A stretch of 39,803 nt of DNA from an uncultured Desulfobulbaceae bacterium (GCA_947259115.1 CAMYKS010000027.1:1-39803); one strand, 5' to 3'. Positions 26,180 through 35,588 are shown, counted from the stretch's first letter. Notes: a model not told the origin generated them from the sequence alone. Made by a program: numbers and translations.

Positions 26180-27703
26180 ATGCTGCTAATTTATCCGCCT
26201 GTTGCCAAACCCTGTGAATCACCGGCCGGCATAGCACATCTGGCAGGTGCACTTCGGGGAAACGATATCCCCTGCACACTTCTGGATGCCAATCTTGAAG
26301 GATTGCTTTTTTTACTTGGATCAGCATCTGAACCACAAGATACCTGGGGCCGGCGCGCTTACCGCAGCCTGGAAGCCAACCTTGCGAATCTCCGCAGCCG
26401 GCCACTCTATACAAACCAGGATCGGTACCAGCGGGCAGTGGCAGATGTGAACAGGATGCTTGAATTTGCCGGACAGGGAAAAAATATTTCGCTTAGTCTG
26501 GCCAACTACCAGGACCCATTATTTTCACCACTAAAAAGTGCTGACCTGCTCCGGGCGGCCGAGCATCCGGAACAGAACGTCTTCCATACCTACTTTTCAA
26601 AACGGCTGCTAGAACTCCTGACAAAAGAGCAACCCGACCTGCTTGGCTTTTCACTCAATTACCTAAGCCAGGCAATATCGACCTTTGCCATGATCGGTTT
26701 TGTCAAACAGCTTTACCCTGCTTTGCCGGTTGTTCTCGGCGGCGGACTGGTGACATCATGGATGAGCAATCCCTCCTGGAAAAACCCCTTTGAAGGGCTC
26801 ATTGATCACCTTGTTCCGGGACCGGGCGAAAAAGCGCTTATTCAGCTTCTGGACAGGCAGGATACCCTTGAGCACCATCGACCGGATTTTGAGAGTCTGC
26901 CGCGGGGAGAGTATCTGTCGCCCGGCTTCATTCTCCCCTATGCCGCTTCCTCCGGCTGTTATTGGAATAAATGCTCCTTCTGTCCTGAAAAGGCGGAAAA
27001 AAATCCCTATACATCCTCGTCAACTGCGTGTGTACTGCACGATATTGATCTCCTGACACAACAGACCAACCCCACCATGCTCCATTTCCTGGACAATGCA
27101 ATAAGCCCGGCCCTGCTCAAAGCTATTGCGCTAAGGCCGCCGCAGGTAAACTGGTACGGATTTGCCCGCATTCATTCCGCACTTGCTGATGTTGATTACT
27201 GCAGGGCTTTACGCCGGTCGGGCTGTGTCATGCTCAAACTCGGCCTGGAATCGGGTAATCAGGATATTCTCGACTCCATGAACAAAGGTATTGACCTTGA
27301 CATGGTTGCTAAGTCATTGACGGCCTTAAGCAGTGCCGGGATTGGAACCTATGTTTACCTTCTTTTCGGCACCCCCACTGAATCAATCGTCCAGGCCCTG
27401 CACACCCTGGATTTTGTTAAAGACCACGCTGATGCCATAACCTTCCTTAACCTTGCCATATTCAACATGCCAATCTGCAGCCCAGAAGCCGACACACTTG
27501 AGGTTAAAAACTTTTTTGAGGGAGACCTGTCATTATATACCGATTTTGTCCACCCCCATGGCTGGCACCGCCAGGCCATCCGCCAATTTCTTGACAGGGA
27601 ATTCAAACGGCACCCGGCCGTGGCACCCATTCTGCGACGCGATCCGCCACACTTTACCTCAAACCACGCCCCGTTTTTTTGCCGGCACCTGTTTAATTTG
27701 TGA
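26180..27703 (+). CDS. B12-type radical SAM protein with CxxxxCxxC cluster motif
   Basis: 507 residues. The N-terminal part (LLIYPPVAKPCESPAGIAHLAGALR, LLDANLEG) has the Rossmann pattern of cobalamin-binding radical SAM enzymes but lacks the DxHxxG base-on motif. The radical SAM domain begins at PYAASSGCYWNKCSFCPEKA, with cluster cysteines 260, 265 and 268 spaced CxxxxCxxC, one longer than the canonical CxxxCxxC. HFLDNAISP, GFARIHSAL, LKLGLESGNQDILDSMNKGI and YVYLLFGTPTES are usual Elp3/MiaB-like radical SAM blocks. The substrate is unknown; no RiPP precursor or methyltransferase gene is adjacent. Confidence 0.87.
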   Translation: MLLIYPPVAKPCESPAGIAHLAGALRGNDIPCTLLDANLEGLLFLLGSASEPQDTWGRRAYRSLEANLANLRSRPLYTNQDRYQRAVADVNRMLEFAGQGKNISLSLANYQDPLFSPLKSADLLRAAEHPEQNVFHTYFSKRLLELLTKEQPDLLGFSLNYLSQAISTFAMIGFVKQLYPALPVVLGGGLVTSWMSNPSWKNPFEGLIDHLVPGPGEKALIQLLDRQDTLEHHRPDFESLPRGEYLSPGFILPYAASSGCYWNKCSFCPEKAEKNPYTSSSTACVLHDIDLLTQQTNPTMLHFLDNAISPALLKAIALRPPQVNWYGFARIHSALADVDYCRALRRSGCVMLKLGLESGNQDILDSMNKGIDLDMVAKSLTALSSAGIGTYVYLLFGTPTESIVQALHTLDFVKDHADAITFLNLAIFNMPICSPEADTLEVKNFFEGDLSLYTDFVHPHGWHRQAIRQFLDREFKRHPAVAPILRRDPPHFTSNHAPFFCRHLFNL

Positions 27704-27752
27704 ACATCTCTTGTAAAGCGAAGGGGTTAACTGCGTTATTTGAGGTAAAGGA

Positions 27753-28021
27753 ATGGATATCTGGAAAAACAAGCATTCAACTAGTGGTGGTGTCTATCAT
27801 ATCCTCATGAGAGGAAATGGGGGCCAGGTTATATTTTTCTCTAAAAAAATGACCGGGTGCGATCATCTCTTCATCAGCATGAAGGTACAGAATGATTTTC
27901 ATATGTGCTTCATGCGTTCTTTTATATCATTAATTATATGAACCTGGTCATACAAATGGGTGATGTACCCCTTTCCAAGTTCATTCAGAACCTTTCTTTC
28001 CACTATACAAAATTTATAAAA
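27753..28021 (+). pseudogene. Decayed REP-associated tyrosine transposase (TnpA_REP/Y1_Tnp)
   Basis: Two out-of-frame pieces reconstruct the start of a RAYT-type Y1 transposase. The first frame gives GGVYHILMRGNGGQVIFF, a strong match to the family's N-terminal block. A shift near 27905-27940 then gives MNLVIQMGDVPLSKFIQN and LSFHYTKFIK, the block holding the catalytic Tyr. The HUH metal-binding histidines expected before LVIQ are gone (INYMN), and the HLFQGRY block and the rest are missing. The open frame runs on to 28138 with sequence I do not recognise. These single-copy transposases mobilise REP palindromes, which fits the palindromes at 16131 and 37613. Inactive. Confidence 0.82.
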
Positions 28022-28152
28022 CCAGTAGACTTAGTAAAAGAACACATAACGCTACAACACCAGACTGCCCCAGACTCAGAAAGAGCTGTCGGGTTAACCG
28101 AATTTGTTAATGGTGCAAAGTTTATAGAACATCATTGAGGTGAGGGGGAAGA

Positions 28153-29523
28153 ATGGATCTTACACCATTATTTTTACCACAGAGTGTTGCGGTCATTGGA
28201 GTATCATCGAGCAATGACCGTCATCCTGCCAACGTGATTTTCAGCAAGAACCTGCTGCGCTATCCGGTCAGAACCCATGCCGTCAATCCCAAGGGCGGCG
28301 TTCTCCATGGCGAAAAGGTGTTTCCTTCGGTTTCAGCAGTGCCTGAAGAAGTTGATCTGGCGGTAGTAGCTGTTCGCGCCGAATACGTGGGATCGGTGCT
28401 GCAGGAATGCATTGCTGCCGGAGTTAAGAGTGCAATTGTCATTTCAGGAGGTTTTTCAGAATCAGGCCGGGATGATCTGCAGACTGGCCTTGTTGACCTT
28501 GCCGCCCGGCATGATTTCCCTTTTGTCGGTCCCAACTGCCTAGGCTTGTATTCTCCCGGAATCATCGACACCTTCTTTCTGCCGGCCGAGCGCATGGTGC
28601 AGCCCCCAAAAGGTGGTGTGGCCATTGTGAGCCAAAGCGGCGGTATTCTTGTTGACCTCCTGGTTAAGTTTGCCGATGAGGGCGTTGGGATTTCATGTGC
28701 CATCAGTATAGGCAACAAGGCCATTATTCGGGAACGGCAGCTTCTTGAATTTCTTGCCTCGGATTCACGCACCGGGGTCATTGTTTTTTATGTTGAAGGG
28801 TTTGCCCGGGATGAAGGCCGTGATTTTGTCCGCATGGCCCGGGATTGCGGTAAGCCGGTCATTGTGATGAAGGCCGGCAAGACAAATGAAGGAGGGCGGG
28901 CGGTGTCCAGCCATACTGCTTCCCTGGCAGGAGACTACCAGGTTTTTCGCTCTGTTCTGAAGCAGCACGGTGTTATTGAGGCCCGCAACGAATATGAACT
29001 GGCGTCCTATTGCGAGGCTTTGAGCTGCTATTCTGATAAGAGCATAGAAGGGCGGATCGGCATTGTCACCGGCAGCGGCGGTCATGGCGCCATGGCAGTG
29101 GATGCATGCATCAGCAAGGGTTTAAGCGTGCCGGGATTTTCTGAAAGTATACGGCAGCAGTTACAGGATGGTTTTTCCGCGAGCATCCGTTCCATCGCTG
29201 CCGTCGGCAACCCGGTTGACCTGACCGGAAGCGCCCTTGAAAATGATTTTGTCTCCGCTGTAGAAACCTTGAGCATTACCCCCGAGATTGACTGTATTCT
29301 GCTTCTTCTGCTGCCCTATCTGCCCGGGATCAGCTCTGATCTTGGTGCCAGTATCAGCCAGGTTTACAGGCGTTCCGGTAAGCCCCTGGTTGCCTACGTT
29401 CCGCATGTTGAAAAATACCGGATGCTCATTGAAGGGTTTGAACTGAACCGGGTGCCGGTGGCCTCGTCCATTGAAAGTGCTGTGAATATGACAAGTGTTT
29501 TGAGGAGGTGCCGGCCATGCTGA
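28153..29523 (+). CDS. Acyl-CoA synthetase (ADP-forming) alpha subunit
   Basis: 456 residues with a strong Shine-Dalgarno (gtgaggggg). ADP-forming acetyl/acyl-CoA synthetases make ATP from acyl-CoA, ADP and phosphate. The N-terminal CoA-binding Rossmann domain (VAVIGVSSSNDRHPANV, VPEEVDLAVVAV, FVGPNCLGLYSP) is followed by two succinyl-CoA-ligase-type domains (GGVAIVSQSGGILVD, SIGNKAIIRERQLLEFL). The phosphohistidine candidate is His254 in SSHTASLAGD. The order matches the alpha subunit of split enzymes. The beta gene overlaps its last codons, so the two subunits are translationally coupled. The actual acid (acetate, propionate, aryl) is not determined by the sequence. Confidence 0.92.
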   Translation: MDLTPLFLPQSVAVIGVSSSNDRHPANVIFSKNLLRYPVRTHAVNPKGGVLHGEKVFPSVSAVPEEVDLAVVAVRAEYVGSVLQECIAAGVKSAIVISGGFSESGRDDLQTGLVDLAARHDFPFVGPNCLGLYSPGIIDTFFLPAERMVQPPKGGVAIVSQSGGILVDLLVKFADEGVGISCAISIGNKAIIRERQLLEFLASDSRTGVIVFYVEGFARDEGRDFVRMARDCGKPVIVMKAGKTNEGGRAVSSHTASLAGDYQVFRSVLKQHGVIEARNEYELASYCEALSCYSDKSIEGRIGIVTGSGGHGAMAVDACISKGLSVPGFSESIRQQLQDGFSASIRSIAAVGNPVDLTGSALENDFVSAVETLSITPEIDCILLLLLPYLPGISSDLGASISQVYRRSGKPLVAYVPHVEKYRMLIEGFELNRVPVASSIESAVNMTSVLRRCRPC

Positions 29524-30197
29524 AAAAGGAAATACAGAACATTTTGGATTCTTCCAGGGAGGTCGGCTGGGTCCTGGAGCCGAATGCCAAGAGTCTCCTG
29601 CATATGGCGGGGCTTCCCGTTCCCCGCTACGGCTGGGCTGAGAATATTGAAGAAGCCGCAAGCATGGCTGCTGAAATCGGCTATCCGATTGCGGCCAAGG
29701 TAGTTTCCCCGGCCGTGGTACACAAGACCGAGGTCCAGGGTGTTTCGCTGGGTATTGACAGTCAAGAAAAACTGCAGGAATTTTACCGGAAAATGAGCAT
29801 ACTGCCGGAGTTTGCAGGTATCCTTGTCGAAGAAATGGTAGAGGGAGAAGAGTTGATCGTCGGTGCCACCATTGATTATCAGTTCGGCCCCACGGTCCTC
29901 TTTGGTATTGGCGGTACGGCGGTGGAAGTATACAAGGATGTTGCATTACGGATGGCTCCCCTGGCTCCAGAGGATATGAGTTCCATGCTGCAGGAACTGA
30001 AGGGGGGAAAACTCCTTGCAGGATACCGGGGCAAAGAACCCATCAAATTTTCAGCACTCACAGAAGTTCTTTTGTCCTTTTCCGACCTGCTTATGGACAT
30101 TGCCCCGTTTATTGAATCCATAGACCTGAATCCTTTATTATGCAGTGCCCAGGGCTGCGTGGTTGCAGATGCCCGCATCATACTCGCTGATCAGTAG
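29517..30197 (+). CDS. Acyl-CoA synthetase (ADP-forming) beta subunit (ATP-grasp)
   Basis: 226 residues from ATG 29517, with GAGGAGG 8 nt upstream; it overlaps the alpha stop by 7 nt (atgctga). It is an ATP-grasp domain of the ATP-grasp_5 type: GLPVPRYGWAENIEEAASMA, GYPIAAKVVSPAVVHKTEVQGV (the second His that receives the phosphate in this family), ILVEEMVEGEELIVGATIDYQFGP, and ESIDLNPLLCS with the metal-binding Asp/Asn. The length is right for a stand-alone beta subunit of the split enzyme. It would form an alpha2beta2 complex with the upstream product. Confidence 0.93.
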   Translation: MLKKEIQNILDSSREVGWVLEPNAKSLLHMAGLPVPRYGWAENIEEAASMAAEIGYPIAAKVVSPAVVHKTEVQGVSLGIDSQEKLQEFYRKMSILPEFAGILVEEMVEGEELIVGATIDYQFGPTVLFGIGGTAVEVYKDVALRMAPLAPEDMSSMLQELKGGKLLAGYRGKEPIKFSALTEVLLSFSDLLMDIAPFIESIDLNPLLCSAQGCVVADARIILADQ

Positions 30198-30314
30198 AAA
30201 TTGGAGGCCTGTAAAGCTATAGTAAATCTGTGCTTTCAATCGGGGAGAATATGAATTATCAACACAACACTCTAACTGCTGACGACTCACGCAGTTCCCC
30301 AGGGTATAACACTT

Positions 30315-31703
30315 CTATCTGGAATTCCCGCCGAAGAGGATGTCGTCGATATTCACCTGCAGCCAATGCTGATCCCACCATTCAACCGGTGACACAAAGA
30401 TGCCGTTTACCAGTATGCTGAAATGCAGATGATCACCGCCGGCCATGCCGGTGGTGCCGCTTAAACCTATAACAGCACCCTTGTCTTTCAACTCACCCGG
30501 CGCAACACCTATTTCACTGAGATGGGAGTAAAGGCTGAAAATTCCCTGGCCGTGGTCAAGGATGATTGTATTACCGTAAATTCCAAGATAATCCGCAAAA
30601 ACTACTTTGCCCCGGTTGGCAGCCTGTATCTCAGCCCGTTTAGTTGAAGCCAGATCAATGCCCAGGTGGACCTGTTTATCTATCTCATTGCCATTGTAGA
30701 AATAGGTGCGGTGTTCAGCAAAGCCAGCCATGCGGCTGCTGCCGGTCATTCTTCCGAACGGACCGTCCCAGAGGCGGAGAGGAGAAGGATTGGCAGTGGC
30801 TGCAACGATTGCCTGGTAATTTTCTTCCCGTATCTTGCTATTCACATAAACGAACTGGTCCACAAGGGAACCGGTGAGCTGAGTATACTCCTGGGAAAAC
30901 TCTGGAATTTTCAGGTTGAGAAAATTATCACTGATATTGATCGTGTCCCGTTTGAATTTCGGCTTTTTCAGAATCATGCCAAAGCCGGCACTGCTAGTAT
31001 TTCCGGCCAAATCAGTGGCGTTTATCACAGCCTTATCAATTTTTTCAGTATCATATTGCAGGCCGAAAAAGGCGACATAGCGGCCATCTTTCTCATCGCC
31101 CACAGAAAAACCAGGATTGAAATGGCCATTGACAGTCAGTCCATGTTTTGCAACGGTACCGTCAATTTTGTAGAGCACCATGGCGCTGCCGCCGGGCCTA
31201 ACATAACGGGTGGAATGCAGAATTGAAATTTTAGGCGGATGTGTATCCAGGATGACAGGATGGGTTATGGTCGTTTCATTGCCGGACATCCAGTTCCAGA
31301 AAGAGAAATCACGCACTGTAACCTTTAATTCCGCTTTTCCGTCAGCAAGCCCCAGACCACGACTCTCCAGCGTAATCGTTTCCTCAATCTTTTTGGGGCC
31401 GTTATTTTCGAAAAAACCCACGCGGGAGAATTTTTTTTCATAAATCGTGACACTCTTACTCCCCTGGGTCATAACTATCTCGATCAGGCTTATAGCGCTG
31501 CGCGCATCTGAAACGGTAAATTTCACCTCCTTGTTCAGGCCAAAGGTTGAGATATCATTATGAAAGTTTATCTGCGGTTTCTCCTGCTCGAAATATTTGA
31601 AAAAAGCGATGGCGCCCGAGGCGATGAGAGCCAGGAAAAACAAAGTTAGGATCATTGATTTGGCGGATTTTTTCTCAGTCATTCTTCTAAAACTGTCAGA
31701 CAT
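30315..31703 (-). CDS. Membrane-anchored M23 (LytM) peptidase
   Basis: 462 residues with one N-terminal membrane segment (~17-35) and the remainder in the periplasm. A beta-rich central region (~45-300) with an Ig-like look precedes a C-terminal M23 domain carrying the zinc ligands His346 and Asp350 (HLGIDLAS), and His394 (YSHL) and His427 (DHLHF). All are present, so the enzyme should be an active peptidoglycan hydrolase rather than an EnvC-like degenerate activator. It lies 43 bp downstream of rng on the same strand and is probably co-transcribed with it. Confidence 0.9.
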   Translation of the reverse strand: MSDSFRRMTEKKSAKSMILTLFFLALIASGAIAFFKYFEQEKPQINFHNDISTFGLNKEVKFTVSDARSAISLIEIVMTQGSKSVTIYEKKFSRVGFFENNGPKKIEETITLESRGLGLADGKAELKVTVRDFSFWNWMSGNETTITHPVILDTHPPKISILHSTRYVRPGGSAMVLYKIDGTVAKHGLTVNGHFNPGFSVGDEKDGRYVAFFGLQYDTEKIDKAVINATDLAGNTSSAGFGMILKKPKFKRDTINISDNFLNLKIPEFSQEYTQLTGSLVDQFVYVNSKIREENYQAIVAATANPSPLRLWDGPFGRMTGSSRMAGFAEHRTYFYNGNEIDKQVHLGIDLASTKRAEIQAANRGKVVFADYLGIYGNTIILDHGQGIFSLYSHLSEIGVAPGELKDKGAVIGLSGTTGMAGGDHLHFSILVNGIFVSPVEWWDQHWLQVNIDDILFGGNSR

Positions 31704-31746
31704 GTTTCATTCCTAAATTGATATGTTTACAAAAACTCATTCGGTG

Positions 31747-33273
31747 CTATGATTTTTCCCAGATTATTTCATACTTTTCAATGTACATATCACTATCAGC
31801 TACAATGATGAAGCGCTTCCGGGTTTCTTTTTCCAGGTTTTCCGTATTCAACGTTTCTTCCTTGAGCATCAGGTCGGCGACGCTGGGGTGTACCTTGATG
31901 CTGACTGTGTCGCCTGCCATTTTGGGCCCTTCATTTGAAAGTTTGCGGTAAATTTCATAGCAGATACTGCGCCTGGATTTCAGCAAACCGTCCCCCCCAC
32001 AGTACATGCATGGTTCGCACATCATCTGTGTAAGGTTTTCGCGGTCCCTTTTACGGGTCATCTGCACAAGACCGAATTCAGAAACTTTGAGGATGTTTGA
32101 TCTGCTCTTGTCTTTTTTGACAGCTTCCTGCAGAGTGTTAAAGACATCTTCCCGGTGTGATTCCTGTTCCATATCGATAAAATCAATGATAATTATACCG
32201 CCGATATTTCTGAGCCTGAGCTGATAGGCAATCTCTTTTACCGCTTCCATATTGGTCTTGAAGATCGTTTCTTCAAGGTCTTTTCTGCCGACATAGCGGC
32301 CGGTGTTGACATCGACAACGGTCAATGCCTCGGTGGTTTCAATGATGATGTAACCACCGGAACGCAGCCATACCTTTTTTTCCAGGGCCCGGCTGATATC
32401 AACCTCAACGCCATAGGCGTCCATCAGCGGAATTTCATTTTCATAGAGGGAAATTCTGTCGCGCAATTGCGGCACAAAAGTCTCTACAAAATTGCAGACC
32501 CTTTCATATGTTGTCCTATCGTCAACAACAACCCTCTGGATGTCAGTGGTGAACATATCACGCACGGCCCGTTGGGTGATATCCAGATCTTCATAGACCA
32601 TGTTTGGAACTGAAGCATTAGAAGCGCGGTCCTTGATTTCTCCCCAGAGATGAAGAAGGAATTCCATGTCCGCTTCAAGATCCTCACGCGAAGCGTTTTC
32701 AGCCACGGTTCTGACAATAAAACCGGCATCTTGGGGCCGCAGGTTTTCAATTTCCTCCCGCAGCCTCTGCCGGTCCTCGTCGTCCTCAACTTTCCTGGAG
32801 ATGCCGATATGGTCCGTCATGGGCATATAAACCAAATTGCGGCAGGGCAGGGTTATATTGCAGGTGAGCCGCGCCCCCTTGGAGCCTAACGGTTCCTTGC
32901 AAATCTGCACCATGACCTCCTGGCCCTCGGTCAGCAGATCTTCAATGCTTTCCTGGGGCACAGGCAATTCCTGGACGATTTCAGGGGTTTCTTCACAGCA
33001 GTTTTGACAGCCGTTATTCATCATGCGGTCATCAAAATGTTTATTGTCGGTTCTTACGTCATCTACGTAAAGAAATCCTGTGCGTTCAAGCCCCAAGTCG
33101 ACAAAGGCAGCCTGCATCCCGGGTAAAACACGGACAACACGGCCCTGGTATATATTGCCCACCAGACCTTTTTCCACAGGCCTTTCCTGGTAAAACTCTA
33201 CCAGATTGCCATGTTCAACAAGGGCGATACGGACTTCATAGGGAGTGGCATTAATGAGAAGATAATTATACAT
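31747..33273 (-). CDS. rng: Ribonuclease G/E
   Basis: A 508-residue endoribonuclease of the RNase E/G family, acting in rRNA maturation and mRNA decay. The N-terminal S1 domain (KGLVGNIYQGRVVRVLPGMQAAFVDLG) contains a Cys-rich insertion (residues 84-110, NNGCQNCCEE), common in length variants. Catalytic Mg-binding Asp321 (VVDVNTGR) and Asp364 (IIIDFIDME) are visible. The Zn-link cysteines are in CEPCMYCGG (419-425). The protein stops soon after the catalytic core, so it is of RNase G size without the RNase E degradosome scaffold. ATG 33273 has only a weak ribosome site. A promoter should lie in the AT-rich gap to the right. Confidence 0.95.
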   Translation of the reverse strand: MYNYLLINATPYEVRIALVEHGNLVEFYQERPVEKGLVGNIYQGRVVRVLPGMQAAFVDLGLERTGFLYVDDVRTDNKHFDDRMMNNGCQNCCEETPEIVQELPVPQESIEDLLTEGQEVMVQICKEPLGSKGARLTCNITLPCRNLVYMPMTDHIGISRKVEDDEDRQRLREEIENLRPQDAGFIVRTVAENASREDLEADMEFLLHLWGEIKDRASNASVPNMVYEDLDITQRAVRDMFTTDIQRVVVDDRTTYERVCNFVETFVPQLRDRISLYENEIPLMDAYGVEVDISRALEKKVWLRSGGYIIIETTEALTVVDVNTGRYVGRKDLEETIFKTNMEAVKEIAYQLRLRNIGGIIIIDFIDMEQESHREDVFNTLQEAVKKDKSRSNILKVSEFGLVQMTRKRDRENLTQMMCEPCMYCGGDGLLKSRRSICYEIYRKLSNEGPKMAGDTVSIKVHPSVADLMLKEETLNTENLEKETRKRFIIVADSDMYIEKYEIIWEKS

Positions 33274-33413
33274 GGATTCTTATATATATGTATTATAGAT
33301 TTATAATTGTCCGTTACGCAAATCTTCGCGGCACGGTCGGCACGGTATTCGTAACTGTCTGATTTCATTAAACCACACTTTGAAGAAATCGATCTGTTGC
33401 GAAACCATAAATA

Positions 33414-33433
33414 ATATCATTAGTTAATGATAT
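33414..33433. promoter_or_regulatory. Perfect 9-bp palindrome between divergent genes (possible operator)
   Basis: atatcatta and taatgatat are separated by gt, lying in the 339-bp gap between divergent rng and the glycosyltransferase gene. Its symmetry and position suit a repressor site, but AT-rich DNA makes chance dyads more likely. A 9-bp tandem (cggcacggt twice) lies near 33330-33347. Otherwise the gap 33274-33612 shows no gene. Confidence 0.4.
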
Positions 33434-33612
33434 GTAAATACGTATGTAGTGATACATTTATATTGTACTAAAATAACTGCCCTCAAATAAACAGCTTCAG
33501 ACAAGAAATGTCAAAGTTTTCATTGATTTCAAGCTGAATCCTTTAACCATTGGACGTATTTAAGGTTCAAATGTAAGAGGTCAAGGTTATGCAAAACAAC
33601 TTATAATTAAAC

Positions 33613-34455
33613 ATGGAAAAATTTATAAGTGTTATCATACCAACATATAATAGGGAGCAAAGTCTTGAAAAAGCGATAGAGTCTGTATTAAAGCAGACCT
33701 ATCGCCATTTTGAACTTATAGTCGTCGATGATGGTTCAGAGGACAAAACGGCCGAGCTCATTGAAAACTTTTGCTCCGATATTATATACATAAGACAGAA
33801 AAACAAGGGGCCTGCCGCTGCCAGGAACAGTGGAGTGCAGGCTGCCCGGCATAACCTCCTGGCGTTTCTTGACTCTGATGACTGGTTTGCAGCAAATAAG
33901 CTGGAAATCCAGACCAGGGCGATGCAGGAAAACCCCGCATATCTGATTTCACACACCGGGGAAATATGGTATCGCAACGGCCGGATCCTGAACCAGAAAA
34001 AAAGACATCAAAAGAAGAGTGGGGACATTTTCAACCAGAGCCTTGAGCTTTGTGCAGTAGGCATGTCTACGGTTATGATGCACAGGGAGATATTTGAACG
34101 CTACGGACTTTTTGATGAAGAGTATCCCTGCTGTGAGGACTATGAATTCTGGCTGCGGGTCAGTGCGGAGCAGAAATTTCTGTTGGTAGACCAACCGTTG
34201 ACCCTAAAGGATGGTGGCAGGGATGATCAGGTGTCATCGCTTTACAGGGTGGGAATGGATAGATTTCGCATACAGGCGATTATGAAAATACTTGCTTCCT
34301 GCGTCTTGACGGAAAAACAAAAAGTAGCTGCCATGGAAGAACTGCAGCGCAAATGTACTATTTATGGCACAGGATGTATCAAGCATGGCAGAGATGAAGA
34401 GGGCCGCCATTACCTGGGGTTGCCCCATATGGTTAGGGGGCTACAGACTCCATGA
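33613..34455 (+). CDS. Family 2 glycosyltransferase
   Basis: A 280-residue GT-A-fold glycosyltransferase. The N-terminal nucleotide-sugar binding domain shows VIIPTYNREQSLEKAIESVL, VVDDGSEDKT and LAFLDSDDWF (the DxD-like motif), then SHTGEIWYRNG, a short acceptor region (EYPCCEDYEFWLRV) and no membrane span. It probably adds a sugar to a surface glycan or other acceptor in the cytosol. It overlaps the following radical SAM gene by 4 nt (atga), so the two are translationally coupled. Confidence 0.9.
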   Translation: MEKFISVIIPTYNREQSLEKAIESVLKQTYRHFELIVVDDGSEDKTAELIENFCSDIIYIRQKNKGPAAARNSGVQAARHNLLAFLDSDDWFAANKLEIQTRAMQENPAYLISHTGEIWYRNGRILNQKKRHQKKSGDIFNQSLELCAVGMSTVMMHREIFERYGLFDEEYPCCEDYEFWLRVSAEQKFLLVDQPLTLKDGGRDDQVSSLYRVGMDRFRIQAIMKILASCVLTEKQKVAAMEELQRKCTIYGTGCIKHGRDEEGRHYLGLPHMVRGLQTP

Positions 34456-35588
34456 AGAGCAGAAAGCAGCAAAGCGCAACTGATCCTGCCGGCTACATTT
34501 CAATGATTCATGTTGAATCGGACTGTATTGACCACCCGGTAACAAGGCAGATTTTAGAGCGGGTCGAAAATATTCCCATTGAAGTTATCTCCAGTGATAA
34601 CAGCAGCATGCCTGATCTTGGCATCTACCCAAGGAGTTTGACTGGAGGCAAGCGCCATCTGCTGCTTGCTAAAAACCGAGGAAAGTTTTTCAAGCCTTGT
34701 CCGGGTACAAGGGAATATGTTTGTTGTGATTACCAGGTATTGAATATCGGCATGAACTGCCCAATGGATTGCGTCTACTGCATTCTGCAGGCATATCTCA
34801 ATAATCCGTATCTTTCATTTTATGTAAATATCGAGGATTTACTGACCGAATTGAGCGCAGCGTTTGCCCATGATCCAAAACATTTCCGGCGCATCGGCAC
34901 AGGTGAATTTACAGACAGCCTTGCCCTGGATAGCCTGACAGGATTAAGCAGTGTACTGGTAAAGTTCATGCGGGACAAGGATTCGGCTGTGCTGGAACTC
35001 AAGACCAAGTCCGCAGTTATTGAAAACCTTGAAGGTCTTGACCATGGGGGCAGAACCATTGTTGCCTGGTCATTAAACAGTCCTGCAATTATGGGGAAAG
35101 AAGAGATCAGGACAGCCTCATTGGAGCAGCGGCTGGCGGCAGCAGCAAAATGTGCATCCTGGGGCTATAGGGTTGCCTTTCACTTTGACCCGATAATCTA
35201 TTATGCCGGCTGGCAGCAAGGGTATTCAGAAACGATTGACCGTCTTTTTGCCACAGTTCCAAAGGAGCAAATCGCCTGGGTAAGTATGGGATGTCTACGT
35301 TATCTGCCATCATTAAAAAAGATTGCCGGCCAACGTTTTCCCCAGTCACGTTTTTTTCATGAAGAGTTCATCACTGGCCTTGACGGTAAAGCACGGTACT
35401 TCAGAACGCTGCGGGTGGAGATGTATAAGAGCCTTTATAAAGAGTTAATTCGTTATGCTGACCCGAGAACCTGTATTTATCTTTGCATGGAAAATAACGA
35501 GATCTGGCAGGAGGTTTTCGGCTTTATTCCTGAAGAGGTGGGAGGGCTTCCACAGATGCTGGACGAGGCAGTCAGGCAAGTGGGATAA
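34452..35588 (+). CDS. SPL-family radical SAM protein (spore photoproduct lyase-like)
   Basis: 378 residues. The radical SAM cluster is at Cys103, Cys107 and Cys110 (NCPMDCVYCILQAYL), preceded by the family's GKFFKPCPGTREYVCCDYQVLN block and followed by RRIGTGEFTDSLALD, AVLELKTKSA and VAWSLNS. This is the usual pattern of spore photoproduct lyase homologues in non-spore-forming bacteria; true SPL repairs thymine dimers of spore DNA. Whether this one repairs DNA or does other chemistry cannot be told. Its start overlaps the upstream glycosyltransferase stop by 4 nt. Confidence 0.9.
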   Translation: MKSRKQQSATDPAGYISMIHVESDCIDHPVTRQILERVENIPIEVISSDNSSMPDLGIYPRSLTGGKRHLLLAKNRGKFFKPCPGTREYVCCDYQVLNIGMNCPMDCVYCILQAYLNNPYLSFYVNIEDLLTELSAAFAHDPKHFRRIGTGEFTDSLALDSLTGLSSVLVKFMRDKDSAVLELKTKSAVIENLEGLDHGGRTIVAWSLNSPAIMGKEEIRTASLEQRLAAAAKCASWGYRVAFHFDPIIYYAGWQQGYSETIDRLFATVPKEQIAWVSMGCLRYLPSLKKIAGQRFPQSRFFHEEFITGLDGKARYFRTLRVEMYKSLYKELIRYADPRTCIYLCMENNEIWQEVFGFIPEEVGGLPQMLDEAVRQVG

